From NCBI RefSeq assembly GCF_900113545.1, contig NZ_FOPS01000006.1:1-64000 (forward strand): a stretch of DNA of 64,000 bases. The letters are read 5' to 3'. Below the pieces are notes generated by a model. The model searched no databases, was not told the DNA's origin, and worked only from the letters and a program-made list of their open reading frames with translations. Below are positions 37,062 to 46,681 of the stretch, piece by piece; the first letter of the stretch is position 1; each line of letters begins with the position of its first letter. The stretch is from Neisseria elongata subsp. elongata. Lineage in GTDB: Bacteria > Pseudomonadota > Gammaproteobacteria > Burkholderiales > Neisseriaceae. The position numbers and the translations under genes are program-made.

Positions 37062-39470
37062 ATGATTAAAAAATTTCTCACCACGCTATTCGGTTTGCTT
37101 GTCGGACTGGTTCTTTTCGCTATTGGCCTATTGGCGATTGCTGTCTTGATTACCTACCCGAAATTACCTGCCTTAGATGCAGTTCAAAACTATCAACCTA
37201 AAATGCCGCTAACCATTTACTCTGCCGATGGAAAATTAATTGGCTCTTATGGTGAAGAACGGAGGGCATTTACCGAAATCAAAGAGTTTCCTCAAGTATT
37301 AAAAGATGCTGTGATTGCTGCGGAAGATAAACGCTTTTATCAGCATTGGGGAGTAGATGTATTTGGCGTAGGTCGTGCAATGGTAGGGAATCTACGCTCA
37401 GGCGGAGTTCGTTCCGGTGCCAGTACAATTACACAGCAGGTCGCCCGTAACTTTTACCTGACCAACGAACAAACTTTCACACGAAAATTTAACGAAGCTT
37501 TACTTGCTTACAAAATAGAACAATCTTTAACTAAAGATCAGATTTTAGAGCTTTATTTCAACCAAATTTATTTGGGGCAGCGTGCATATGGCTTTGCCGC
37601 CGCATCACAGGTTTATTTCAATAAACCTGTGCAAGAACTGAATTTAGCAGAAGCCTCAATGTTGGCAGGTTTACCCAAATTCCCTTCTGCTGCCAACCCA
37701 CTAGTCAACCCGAAACGGGCGAAACAACGCCAAGAGTACATACTCGATAATATGGTTGAGCTCGGTATGATTACTCCTGCCGAAAAAAATGCGGCTTTTA
37801 ATCAAGAGCTGCATTACGAACGACATGTTCAAGATATCGACCAAACTTCGTTATATGTTGCGGAAATGGCACGTCAGGAACTCTACGAGAAATATGGAGA
37901 AGATGCCTACACGCAAGGCTTTAAAGTGTATACAACGGTAGATACCGAAAGCCAACGCATTGCCACCAATGCATTACGCAAAACTTTACGCGGCTTTGAT
38001 CGGGGAAGCGCTTATCGTGGTGCTGAGGGTTATTTGGAACTAGGCAAAGACAGCGATGAAGATCTTGAAGAAATAGTCGGCAAATACCTGTCTACCATGC
38101 ATGCTGTCGATGGTCTGGAACCTGCCGTTATTATTGAAGCATCAAAAAACACCGGTATTGTCGCTCAAATCACAACAGGCGACCGCGTTCGTTTAACCCC
38201 CGCTCAAATGGGAAGTGCGCGCAATGCTATCCTCAATGCAAAACTCGAAGAAGCACAACTTCGCCCAGGTGCGGTTATCCGCCTGCAAAGAATCAAAGGC
38301 GGCGAATGGCGTATCGCCCAAGAACCTGCCTTGCAGGGCGCATTAGTTGCCTTGGATGTACGCACCGGCGCGGTAAAAGCTTTAGTTGGCGGTTATAACT
38401 TCCACAGCAAAAATTTCAACCGGGCCACCCAAGCCATGCGTCAACCGGGTTCTTCATTCAAACCGTTTGTATATTCGGCAGCACTGGCAAAAGGCATGAC
38501 AGCTGCAACTTTAATAAATGACGAACCGCTTTCCATTCCCGGAGCAGGACGAGGAGGACGGCCTTGGACACCAAAAAATTCAGACGGCCGTTATGATGGC
38601 CCGATTACACTGCGCCATGCGTTGACCAAATCCAAAAATATGGTTTCCATCCGTATCTTGATGGCCAATGGTGTGGACTATACACAGCAATATATCCAAA
38701 AATTTGGCTTCAAACCGTCCAACCATCCTGCCAACCTTTCAATGGCACTTGGGGCAGGATCAAGCACCCCTTTACAAATGGCTGAAGCCTATGCTGTGTT
38801 TGCGAACGGCGGCTACAAAGTTTCTGCGTATGTCATCGACAAAATCTATGATTCGCAAGACCGCCTCAAAGCCCAAATGCAACCGCTTGTCGCCGGGGAG
38901 AACGCACCGCAGGTTATCGACCCGCGCAATGCCTACATCATGTATAAAATCATGCAGGATGTCGTCAAATACGGTACTGCACGAGGCGCATTGTCTCTGG
39001 GCCGCTCGGACATTGCCGGCAAAACCGGCACGACCAATGACAACAAAGACGCATGGTTTGTCGGTTTCAACCCAGACATCGTAACCGCCGTCTTCATTGG
39101 CTTCGATAAACCGCGCAGTATGGGTCGTGCTGGCTATGGCGGCACCATCGCCCTGCCTGTTTGGGTGGAATATATGCGTCACGCATTGAAAGGCAAAGAA
39201 AGCAACGGTATGAAAGTACCGACAGGCTTGGTACTGCGTGGAGGAGAATATTTCTACAAAGAACGTCAAACTACTGACCCATCGATTAGAATTGACAACA
39301 CCAGCAGCCGTCCCGCCAATGAAAACACCGATACAGGTTCACCAACCCGAACCAATCAAGACAATGGCGAACAAGAGCTGAAACCCATCAACAGGGTAAC
39401 GGAAGAAACCGAAGTCAAACCAATCAACCGCAAACCCGCGGCTGATAACGATTTGAACGATTTATTCTGA
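37062..39470 (+). CDS. ponA: penicillin-binding protein 1A (bifunctional)
   Basis: Class A PBP of 802 residues that polymerises and cross-links peptidoglycan. An N-terminal membrane anchor is followed by the glycosyltransferase domain (AAEDKRFYQHWGVD with catalytic Glu; STITQQVARNFYL; KIEQSLTKDQILELYFNQIYLG) and an intermediate OB domain. The transpeptidase domain has PGSSFKPF (catalytic Ser), the SKN motif and AGKTGTTNDNKDAWFVG. The C-terminus is a polar, Asn/Thr-rich tail. ATG 37062 is preferred to the upstream in-frame start. A DUS variant sits in frame near residue 507 (NSDGR). Divergence from pilM is conserved in Neisseria. Confidence 0.97.
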   Translation: MIKKFLTTLFGLLVGLVLFAIGLLAIAVLITYPKLPALDAVQNYQPKMPLTIYSADGKLIGSYGEERRAFTEIKEFPQVLKDAVIAAEDKRFYQHWGVDVFGVGRAMVGNLRSGGVRSGASTITQQVARNFYLTNEQTFTRKFNEALLAYKIEQSLTKDQILELYFNQIYLGQRAYGFAAASQVYFNKPVQELNLAEASMLAGLPKFPSAANPLVNPKRAKQRQEYILDNMVELGMITPAEKNAAFNQELHYERHVQDIDQTSLYVAEMARQELYEKYGEDAYTQGFKVYTTVDTESQRIATNALRKTLRGFDRGSAYRGAEGYLELGKDSDEDLEEIVGKYLSTMHAVDGLEPAVIIEASKNTGIVAQITTGDRVRLTPAQMGSARNAILNAKLEEAQLRPGAVIRLQRIKGGEWRIAQEPALQGALVALDVRTGAVKALVGGYNFHSKNFNRATQAMRQPGSSFKPFVYSAALAKGMTAATLINDEPLSIPGAGRGGRPWTPKNSDGRYDGPITLRHALTKSKNMVSIRILMANGVDYTQQYIQKFGFKPSNHPANLSMALGAGSSTPLQMAEAYAVFANGGYKVSAYVIDKIYDSQDRLKAQMQPLVAGENAPQVIDPRNAYIMYKIMQDVVKYGTARGALSLGRSDIAGKTGTTNDNKDAWFVGFNPDIVTAVFIGFDKPRSMGRAGYGGTIALPVWVEYMRHALKGKESNGMKVPTGLVLRGGEYFYKERQTTDPSIRIDNTSSRPANENTDTGSPTRTNQDNGEQELKPINRVTEETEVKPINRKPAADNDLNDLF

Positions 39471-39477
39471 TGTACCC

Positions 39478-39508
39478 AAACGGCAACGTCTCCCAAACGT
39501 TGCCGTTT
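39478..39508 (+). terminator. ponA terminator
   Basis: AAACGGCAACGT (39478-39489) and complement (39497-39508), 12-bp stem, then CTTTAT. It starts 7 bp past the ponA stop. Confidence 0.82.
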
Positions 39509-39699
39509 CTTTATCTGCAAACACCATCATACTACATCCTTCATTAAAATAAAATATATGAAAATCATATACATATGAACCAAATAGGCCGTCTGAAAAC
39601 CATTTTAACCACGACTCGCGTTTCTTAGCGGAAAAATAGCGTACACTACGCCGCTTTACACACTGGCCAAAAGCCACGCATCCACAAGGAAACCGATTA

Positions 39700-40563
39700 A
39701 TGACCACCGGTCAAATCACCACACTCCCCGTCCCCAGCGGACACGGCAGCCTGGATCAATATATCCACACAGTAAACAGCATCCCGTTGCTCACCCCGGA
39801 AGAAGAACACAACCTGGCCGAACGCAAAATGGGAGGCGACGTAGAGGCTGCCAAACAACTGATCCTTTCGCACCTCCGCGTCGTTGTATCCATCGCCCGC
39901 GGCTACGACGGCTACGGCCTCAACCAAGCCGACCTGATACAGGAAGGCAATATCGGCCTGATGAAAGCCGTCAAACGCTACGAACCCGATCGCGGCGCAC
40001 GACTGTTTTCTTTTGCCGTTCACTGGATTAAGGCCGAAATCCACGAATTCATCCTGCGCAACTGGCGTTTGGTACGCGTCGCCACCACCAAACCGCAACG
40101 CAAACTGTTCTTCAACCTGCGCAGCATGCGCAAATCCCTGTCCGCACTTTCACCGAAAGAAGCGCAGGCCATTGCCGACGACTTAGGAGTCAAACTCTCC
40201 GAAGTTTTGGAAATGGAACAACGCATGACAGGCAAAGATGTCGCCTTGCTGGCAGACAACAGCGACGATGACGACAACTTTGCCCCCATAGACTGGCTGG
40301 CAGACCACGACAACGAGCCGACGCGCCAAATCGAACGCAAAGCCCACTACACCCTGCAAACCGAAGGCCTGCAAAACGCACTGGCCAAACTCGACGACCG
40401 CAGCCGTCGCATCGTCGAGACACGCTGGCTGCAGGACGACGGCGGGCTGACTCTGCACGAACTGGCTGCCGAATACGGCGTTTCCGCCGAACGCATCCGC
40501 CAAATAGAAGCCAAAGCCATGCAAAAACTGCGTACCTTTTTGGCAGAAGAAACAAAACAGTAA
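39700..40563 (+). CDS. rpoH: heat-shock sigma factor RpoH (sigma 32)
   Basis: 287-residue group 3 sigma factor directing heat-shock transcription. Region 2 (LRVVVSIARGYDGYGLNQAD; GLMKAVKRYEPDRGARLFSFAVHWIKAEI) and region 4 (LDDRSRRIVETRWL; VSAERIRQIEAKAMQKLR) are clear. The RpoH box PQRKLFFNLR (about 128-137), which separates sigma 32 from other sigmas, is present. AAGGAAAC precedes ATG 39700. A TACACT -10-like element at 39642-39647 lacks a good -35. Confidence 0.96.
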   Translation: MTTGQITTLPVPSGHGSLDQYIHTVNSIPLLTPEEEHNLAERKMGGDVEAAKQLILSHLRVVVSIARGYDGYGLNQADLIQEGNIGLMKAVKRYEPDRGARLFSFAVHWIKAEIHEFILRNWRLVRVATTKPQRKLFFNLRSMRKSLSALSPKEAQAIADDLGVKLSEVLEMEQRMTGKDVALLADNSDDDDNFAPIDWLADHDNEPTRQIERKAHYTLQTEGLQNALAKLDDRSRRIVETRWLQDDGGLTLHELAAEYGVSAERIRQIEAKAMQKLRTFLAEETKQ

Positions 40564-40582
40564 CACCCTGCACCCCGCATGC

Positions 40583-40662
40583 AGGCCGTCTGAAAACAAA
40601 TATACCGCCACCGATACGGCCCATCGTCCTGCATCAGACATAAAATCCCTTTCAGACGGCCT
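40583..40662. terminator. widely spaced DUS pair between rpoH and dapA
   Basis: AGGCCGTCTGAAA (40583-40595) and complement (40650-40662) are 54 nt apart. The distance makes termination doubtful. Confidence 0.45.
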
Positions 40663-40730
40663 TTTGCCTATCCGGCAAAAGTTAGGCTAAAATCGGCGTG
40701 TTTTTTCCAACCCACTACAAAGGTTTTATT

Positions 40731-41606
40731 ATGCTGACAGGCAGCTTGGTTGCATTGATTACCCCCATGCACGAAGACGGCAGCGTCAATTTCCAACAAC
40801 TCGAAACACTGATTGACTGGCACATTGCCAACGGCACCGACGGCATCGTCGCCGTCGGCACTACGGGAGAATCCGCCACCCTTTCCGTAGCAGAACACAC
40901 CGCCGTTATCGAAGCAGTAGTCAAACATACCGCCAAACGCGTTCCCGTCATTGCCGGTACGGGGGGCAACAGCACTGCCGAAGCAGTCGCCCTTTCACAA
41001 GCCGCCAAACAAGCGGGTGCGGACTACACCCTGTCAGTCGTCCCCTACTACAACAAACCGTCCCAAGAAGGCATTTACCGCCATTTCAAAACCATTGCCG
41101 AATCGGTCGACATCCCGATGATTATCTACAACGTTCCCGGACGGACCGTGGTAGACATGAGCAACGAAACCATCCTGCGCCTGGCCGAAATTCCCAACAT
41201 CGTCGGCGTTAAAGAAGCCAGCGGCGCCATCGGCCGCGAAATCGACTTAATCAACCATGCGCCGGAAGGCTTTGCCGTTTATTCCGGCGATGACCCCACA
41301 GGCATCGCCTTCATGCTGTGCGGCGGCCATGGAGTCATCACCGTGGCAGCCAACGTTGCCCCAAAACTCTTCGCCGACATGTGCCGTGCCGCCCTAAACG
41401 GAGAAATCGCACGCGCACGCGAACTGAACAAACAACTTACCCCGATTTACGATGTTATGTTCTGCGAACCCAGTCCTGCCGCCCCAAAATGGGCTGCAGA
41501 ACAACTCGGTGTCTGCGCCGCACACGTCCGGCTGCCCATCATCCCCCTCACCGAAGGCGGGCAAGCCAAAGTACGTGCCGCACTGGCCGCAGCCAAACTG
41601 ATTTAA
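40731..41606 (+). CDS. dapA: 4-hydroxy-tetrahydrodipicolinate synthase
   Basis: Condenses pyruvate with aspartate semialdehyde in lysine/meso-diaminopimelate synthesis. 291 residues. Conserved features: [10 protein letters not shown] (substrate loop), the Tyr-Arg pair in IIYNVPGRT, and the Schiff-base lysine in GVKEASG (about 158-164). ATG 40731 has AAGG 8 nt upstream; the frame is open to 40698. It is followed after 17 bp by bamC, as in enterobacteria. dapB lies at 53.5 kb. Confidence 0.97.
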   Translation: MLTGSLVALITPMHEDGSVNFQQLETLIDWHIANGTDGIVAVGTTGESATLSVAEHTAVIEAVVKHTAKRVPVIAGTGGNSTAEAVALSQAAKQAGADYTLSVVPYYNKPSQEGIYRHFKTIAESVDIPMIIYNVPGRTVVDMSNETILRLAEIPNIVGVKEASGAIGREIDLINHAPEGFAVYSGDDPTGIAFMLCGGHGVITVAANVAPKLFADMCRAALNGEIARARELNKQLTPIYDVMFCEPSPAAPKWAAEQLGVCAAHVRLPIIPLTEGGQAKVRAALAAAKLI

Positions 41607-41623
41607 TCTCACACGGAGTCCGT

Positions 41624-42745
41624 ATGAATCCAATCAAACCCGCCATTTTGGCTCTTTCCCTCCTCAGCCTGGCCGCATGTTCGGGCAGCAAAAAAGAACA
41701 ACCCAAACTCGACTATCAATCGCAAAACCGCAAAGTCGTGAACCTCGAAGTTCCGCCCGACCTGACAAACCCCGGGCAAAACAGCCTTTACCAACTGCCT
41801 GCCGGCAGCGGTGCCGTCCGCGCCAGCGACATCAACCGCAACCGCGCAATCAACCAACATGCAGGCGGCCAGACCGTCCTCGCAGGCGTGAGCGGTGTCA
41901 AAATGGAACGGGACGGCAGCCAACGCTGGCTGACCGTATCCGGCAAAAAACCCGCCGAACTGTGGCCGCTGCTGAAAACCTTCTGGCAGGAAAGCGGCTT
42001 TACCATTGCAAGCGAAGAACCCGCCATCGGCCAAATGGAAACCGACTGGGCTGAAAACCGAGCCAAACTCTCCGGCGGCGGCCTCCGCAGCCTGCTCGAA
42101 AAAATCGGCTTGGGCGGCGTTTACTCCACCAGCGAGCGCGACAAATTCATCATCCGCATCGAACAAGCCAAAAACGGCGGCACAGACATCTTCTTCGCCC
42201 ACAAAGGCATGAGCGAAACCTATACCGACCGCAGCGAAGAACGCACCATGTGGCAGCCGCGCCCGAACGATCCGAACCTGGAAGCCGCCTTTTTGGCACG
42301 CTTCATGCAATACCTGGGCGCGGACGAAAAACAAATCCAGTCCGAACTCGGCGACACTGCCGCCGCCAAACAGGCTTCCAACCTAGCCAAACTGGAAAAC
42401 GGCAGCCTGCTGCTCTCCGGCGACTACTCGCGTAACTGGCGGCGCACCGCACTGGCACTCGACCGGATCGGTCTGACCGTTATCGGCCAAAATACCGAGA
42501 AACACGCCTTCCTCGTACAGCCTGCACAAGCCGAAGGTGCCGCAGTCCGAGAGAAGAAACCCGGACTCGTCGGCCGACTGTTCGGCAAAAAAGCCGCCGT
42601 ACCGACCCAGCAGCCCGAATTAGTCGCCTTCCTCGAACCGGTCAAAGAAGGTGCAAGACTGCGCATCCTCAACAGGGACGGCAGCCTCTACACCGGTCCG
42701 GAAAGCAAAGAATGGCTGAACCGCCTGCATACCGAGCTGCGCTAA
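41624..42745 (+). CDS. bamC: outer-membrane assembly lipoprotein BamC
   Basis: 373-residue accessory subunit of the BAM beta-barrel assembly machine. The signal starts MNPIKPAILALSLLSLAAC, with lipobox LAAC. An N-terminal extended segment with YQSQNRKVVNLEVPPDLT follows; the equivalent region contacts BamD in E. coli. Two helix-grip domains come next (about 110-230 and 260-373). CGGAG precedes ATG 41624. The location downstream of dapA supports the call. A longer frame open from 41318 overlaps dapA and is rejected. Confidence 0.92.
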   Translation: MNPIKPAILALSLLSLAACSGSKKEQPKLDYQSQNRKVVNLEVPPDLTNPGQNSLYQLPAGSGAVRASDINRNRAINQHAGGQTVLAGVSGVKMERDGSQRWLTVSGKKPAELWPLLKTFWQESGFTIASEEPAIGQMETDWAENRAKLSGGGLRSLLEKIGLGGVYSTSERDKFIIRIEQAKNGGTDIFFAHKGMSETYTDRSEERTMWQPRPNDPNLEAAFLARFMQYLGADEKQIQSELGDTAAAKQASNLAKLENGSLLLSGDYSRNWRRTALALDRIGLTVIGQNTEKHAFLVQPAQAEGAAVREKKPGLVGRLFGKKAAVPTQQPELVAFLEPVKEGARLRILNRDGSLYTGPESKEWLNRLHTELR

Positions 42746-42822
42746 GGAAAGCTAAAAACCATCGGATACAGGCGTAAAACCCGCCATTCGCGAAAACCGC
42801 GATAGATATCCGCAAACGGCAT

Positions 42823-42863
42823 AAGGCCGTCTGAAAACCGACATCGCGTTTTCAGACGGCCTT
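42823..42863 (+). terminator. dapA-bamC terminator (DUS-palindrome)
   Basis: 16-bp arms AAGGCCGTCTGAAAAC (42823-42838) and complement (42848-42863), 77 bp after bamC. From there to 43048 I see no gene. Confidence 0.8.
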
Positions 42864-43048
42864 CCTCCATGGGAACTCCAAACACCACAACTGCAAAAAC
42901 ACCGCTATCCGCATCCTCAACCGTATTTTTGCAAATCGGAACAAAATTACCCGTTATATAAAAACACGTTAAATCCTTGCCCCACGTAGAAAATTACTTT
43001 ACCCTGCACCGGCCTGGACACCTCAGGCGCATTTTAGGAAACATAACC

Positions 43049-43318
43049 ATGAACAAAAAAATCGCAGTTCTGCTGGCCCTTGCCGCCGCAGTTGCCGCAC
43101 CCGCCGCCATGGCGAAAGACATCAAAATACAGGAAAACTCTGCCGGACTGTCCGAACAACTGACCGAAAACCTGGCAGCCACCGCCGTTTCCATGGGCGT
43201 GAAAGAACCCCTGTCCATCAGAAAATCTGCCGACGGCGTAACCATCTCCGGCAGCAGCAGCACACGGTGCAACATCAAACTGAACGACGGCAAAATTGCC
43301 GGCGTCAGCTGCAAATAA
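43049..43318 (+). CDS. small exported protein, unknown function
   Basis: 89 residues that I do not assign to a family. The signal peptide MNKKIAVLLALAAAVAAPA(AMA) would leave a mature protein of about 66 residues. It contains two cysteines (STRCNIKL and GVSCK) spaced 15 apart that could form a periplasmic disulfide. TAGGAAAC lies before ATG 43049. It is followed by a DUS-palindrome and so is probably monocistronic. Confidence 0.75.
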   Translation: MNKKIAVLLALAAAVAAPAAMAKDIKIQENSAGLSEQLTENLAATAVSMGVKEPLSIRKSADGVTISGSSSTRCNIKLNDGKIAGVSCK

Positions 43319-43331
43319 GCCGCACAAACCC

Positions 43332-43367
43332 AACAGGCCGTCTGAAACCACTTTCAGACGGCCTGTT
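43332..43367 (+). terminator. DUS-palindrome terminator
   Basis: 16-bp arms AACAGGCCGTCTGAAA (43332-43347) and complement (43352-43367), 13 bp after the preceding stop. Another single DUS is at about 43424. Confidence 0.85.
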
Positions 43368-43545
43368 TGTTTTACCCCCCAAAAACAACACTTCTGCGCA
43401 CCCTGCAGCAACACTTTCAGACGGCCTGCACACCATCCTGACAAAATTTAACTTTTCCTTCTCTTTGCCCCGCGTTTATGTTAAAACCGCAGCCGAAAAG
43501 AACAACCGCGTCATGACAGACCCGACACCCGCAAAAGAGAAAAAC

Positions 43546-44475
43546 ATGGAATTGAACCAACTCAAAGCCTTCGTTACCGTGGCGCACCAGGGTAACCTGA
43601 CACAGGCTTCCGAACGGCTGTTTTTATCCCAACCCGCCGTTTCGGCACAAATCAAAGCCATCGAAAACGAACTGGGCACACCGCTGTTTGTCCGCAACAG
43701 CAACGGCATGACCCTGACCCGCGCAGGCGAAATCTTCCTGCCCGAGGCCGAATCCCTGCTGCAACACAAACACCGGCTGGAACACTTTGCCAAAACGCTG
43801 GCCGCCAACCACACCGAAGAAATCCGCCTCGGCCTGATTCACCCCGTGGACTCGGCCAAAGTTACCCGCCTCACCGCCCTCATCAGCCAACGCGAACCGA
43901 AAACCCGTCTGCACATCCAATACGGCATGAGCGGCGAAATCGCAGACAGGATTCAGGAACACAAACTGCACGGCGGCTTTTTCCTCGGCACCTCCAAACA
44001 AATGGGCATCCGCAGCATTTTCTTGGAAAATATCCATTATTCGCTGATTTGCCCCAAAGCCGAACGCGACGCCATCCGCCAAGGCATACCCAAAAGCCTG
44101 GAAAACCACATTTGGATCGAAATGTCCGGCGCGGCGAGCAGCAACCGACACCTGCAACAATTCTGGCGTGCCAACCGCCTCGCGCCGAAACGCCAAATCC
44201 TGTGCGACTACCCGCAGACCATCATCGACCTCGTGGCCGACGGCCTGGGCATCGCCATGGTGCCGGAAAGCAAAGCGGCGGCGGCAATCAATGCGGGCAG
44301 GCCCGTCGCCGTCATCGAAGAATACCGCCAAACCCTGCCGCTGCACTTCATCCATGCCGACGAATATGCGCAAAACCCCGGCCTGCAACTGTTAAAGCAA
44401 TGTATCGGAACAGTATGGCAAATGCTGGACAACGGATACGCCGGGCCGTCTGAAAGCGAAACCGAAACGGAATAA
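43546..44475 (+). CDS. LysR-family transcriptional regulator
   Basis: 309 residues. The N-terminal winged helix is typical (LNQLKAFVTVAHQGNLTQAS; LSQPAVSAQIKAIENELG; LFVRNSNGMTLTRAGE), followed by a periplasmic-binding-like effector domain (about 90-295). The effector is unknown. The last codons (GPSESETETE) run through a DUS variant that forms one arm of the terminator. The start could be 43546 or the in-frame ATG 43513. No obvious target gene is divergent. Confidence 0.88.
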   Translation: MELNQLKAFVTVAHQGNLTQASERLFLSQPAVSAQIKAIENELGTPLFVRNSNGMTLTRAGEIFLPEAESLLQHKHRLEHFAKTLAANHTEEIRLGLIHPVDSAKVTRLTALISQREPKTRLHIQYGMSGEIADRIQEHKLHGGFFLGTSKQMGIRSIFLENIHYSLICPKAERDAIRQGIPKSLENHIWIEMSGAASSNRHLQQFWRANRLAPKRQILCDYPQTIIDLVADGLGIAMVPESKAAAAINAGRPVAVIEEYRQTLPLHFIHADEYAQNPGLQLLKQCIGTVWQMLDNGYAGPSESETETE

Positions 44476-44514
44476 AAACACCCTCCCCACGATACCGCCC
44501 GCTTTCAGACGGCC
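44444..44514 (+). terminator. lysR terminator overlapping its 3' coding end
   Basis: GGCCGTCTGAAAGCG (44444-44458, inside the gene) and complement (44500-44514) flank the stop codon. The 41-nt loop is long. Confidence 0.55.
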
Positions 44515-44538
44515 TCACACTTGCAAAAAGGAAAACCA

Positions 44539-45465
44539 ATGACCTACACCGACACCCCTTGTCCCGAATACCCCGTCCCAAACGGCTACCGCTGCGGCTT
44601 CATCGCCATCGTCGGCCGTCCCAACGTCGGCAAATCCACCCTGATGAACCACCTCATCGGGCAAAAAATCAGCATCACCAGCAAAAAAGCACAAACCACG
44701 CGCCACAAAGTAACCGGCATCTACACCGACGACACCGCCCAATTCGTCTTCGTCGATACCCCCGGCTTCCAAACCGACCACCGCAACGCGCTGAACGACC
44801 GCCTCAACCAAAACGTTACCGAAGCCTTGACGGGCGTAGATGCCGTCGTCTTCGTCGTCGAAGCCATGCGCCTCACCGAAGCCGACCGCACCGTCATCAA
44901 ACAACTGCCCAAACACACCCCCGTGATTCTGGCGGTCAATAAAATCGACAAAGACAAAGCAAAAGACAAATACGCCCTGCAAGCCTTTATCGACGACGTA
45001 CGGCGCGAATTCGACTTTGCCGCCGCCGAGGCCGTCAGCGCGAAACACGGGCTGCGCATCGCCAACCTGCTCGAGCTGCTCAAAACCTACCTGCCCGAGA
45101 GCGTCCCCATGTATCCCGAAGACATGGTTACGGACAAATCCAGCCGCTTCCTCGCCATGGAAATCGTGCGCGAAAAACTGTTCCGCTATCTGGGTGAAGA
45201 ACTGCCTTATGCCATGAACGTGGAAGTCGAACAGTTCAAAGAAGAAAACGGCATCCAACACATCTACATCGCCGTTTTGGTGGACAAAGAAAACCAAAAA
45301 CCCATCGTTATCGGCAAAGGCGGCGAAAAACTGAAAAAAATCTCCACCGAAGCCCGCCTCGACATGGAAAAGCTGTTCGACTGCAAAGTATTTTTACAAG
45401 TTTGGGTCAAAGTGAAATCGGGCTGGGCAGACGACATCCGCTTCTTGAACGAACTGGGCATGTAG
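44539..45465 (+). CDS. era: GTPase Era
   Basis: Essential GTPase for 30S subunit maturation, 308 residues. G1 GRPNVGKST, G2 region TTRHKVTGI, G3 DTPGFQ, G4 NKID, then the C-terminal KH domain with VIGKGGEKLKKISTEARLDME (about 260-280). AAAAGGA precedes ATG 44539. Here it stands alone rather than with rnc. A DUS begins within its stop codon region (45465 onward). Confidence 0.97.
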   Translation: MTYTDTPCPEYPVPNGYRCGFIAIVGRPNVGKSTLMNHLIGQKISITSKKAQTTRHKVTGIYTDDTAQFVFVDTPGFQTDHRNALNDRLNQNVTEALTGVDAVVFVVEAMRLTEADRTVIKQLPKHTPVILAVNKIDKDKAKDKYALQAFIDDVRREFDFAAAEAVSAKHGLRIANLLELLKTYLPESVPMYPEDMVTDKSSRFLAMEIVREKLFRYLGEELPYAMNVEVEQFKEENGIQHIYIAVLVDKENQKPIVIGKGGEKLKKISTEARLDMEKLFDCKVFLQVWVKVKSGWADDIRFLNELGM

Positions 45466-45643
45466 GCCGTCTGAAAAATCTTGGCGGCAAACCGGAGCAT
45501 ACCGGCATCAACCAACCCGCTATCCCTTACTTTTTTCAGACGGCCTCCCCCATCCGGAGGCCGTCTGAAAACATATCGGGCATACCCGTCCCGTCCAAAT
45601 GCGGCACAAACAACCGCCGCACACATCACACAGGAGAAAAAAC

Positions 45644-46657
45644 ATGGCATTCCGTACCTTCCTTGCCTCGCGCAACATCGAATTCAGCCTGCGCCGCTAC
45701 GGCATAGACGCGCTGAACTTTATGGCTCTGGGACTGTTCTCGTCGCTGATTATCGGCCTGATTTTAAAAACCGTCGGCGGCTGGCTGGACTGGCCTTGGC
45801 TGATAGAAGTGGGCAAACAGGCGCAGGGGGCTATGGGCGCGGCCATAGGCGTGGGCGTGGCCTACGCGCTGAAAGCCCCGCCGCTGGTGTTGTTTGCCAG
45901 CGTTGCCACAGGCACGGCGGGTGCGGCTTTGGGCGGACCGGTCGGCTGCTTTATCGCCGCCACCGTCGGGGCTGAGTTCGGCAAGCTGGTTTATAAATCC
46001 ACGCCCGTGGACATCGTCGCCACACCTGCCGCCACCCTGATTGCCGGTTTGGCCGCCGCCCAATTCGTCGGCCCCGCGATTCAGACGGCCATGACCGAAA
46101 TCGGCGCGTTGATTATGTGGGCGGTGGATTTGCAGCCGTTTTTGATGGGTATTTTGGTGTCGGTCATCATGGGTATTTTGCTGACGCTGCCGGTTTCCAG
46201 CGCGGCGGTAGCGATTGCCCTGTCGCTCAACGGCTTGGCGGCAGGCGCGGCCACAGTCGGCTGCTGCGCCCAAATGGTCGGCTTCGCGGTCATGAGTTTC
46301 CGCGACAACCGCTGGTCGGGGCTGTTGAGCCAGGGTTTGGGTACCAGTATGCTGCAAATGCCCAATATCGTGAAGAATCCGAAAGTCTGGCTGCCGCCGA
46401 TTATCGCCTCCGCCATTTTAGGCCCGCTGGCGACGCTGGTCTTCCAAATGCAGAATATCCCCTCGGGCGCGGGCATGGGCACGAGCGGCCTGGTCGGACA
46501 GGTCGGCACGTTGGACGCGATGGGCGGCGCGCCTTCGGTGTGGCTGGCCATCGGCCTGCTGCATTTCGTGCTGCCCGCACTTTTGACTTGGCTGATTGCC
46601 ATCCCCATGCGCCGCATCGGTTGGATTAAAGACGGCGACTTGAAGTTGGACGCGTAA
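45644..46657 (+). CDS. PTS_EIIC_2-family membrane protein
   Basis: 337-residue, very hydrophobic protein with about eight to ten membrane segments. The N-terminal stretch SLRRYGIDALNFMALGLFSSLIIGL... and the GTSMLQMPNIVKNPKVWLPP segment match the family annotated as PTS transporter subunit IIC (PF13303) as I remember it. No EIIA/EIIB or Hpr genes are near, so true sugar phosphotransfer is doubtful. CAGGAG precedes ATG 45644. Its last 30 codons have a decayed copy at 47439-47523. Confidence 0.75.
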   Translation: MAFRTFLASRNIEFSLRRYGIDALNFMALGLFSSLIIGLILKTVGGWLDWPWLIEVGKQAQGAMGAAIGVGVAYALKAPPLVLFASVATGTAGAALGGPVGCFIAATVGAEFGKLVYKSTPVDIVATPAATLIAGLAAAQFVGPAIQTAMTEIGALIMWAVDLQPFLMGILVSVIMGILLTLPVSSAAVAIALSLNGLAAGAATVGCCAQMVGFAVMSFRDNRWSGLLSQGLGTSMLQMPNIVKNPKVWLPPIIASAILGPLATLVFQMQNIPSGAGMGTSGLVGQVGTLDAMGGAPSVWLAIGLLHFVLPALLTWLIAIPMRRIGWIKDGDLKLDA

Positions 46658-46681
46658 CAGACCGCCCAAAAAGGAAATGCG

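Noticed and set aside
41318-41623. N-terminal extension of bamC
   Set aside because: It overlaps dapA in another frame; the lipoprotein signal starts at 41624.
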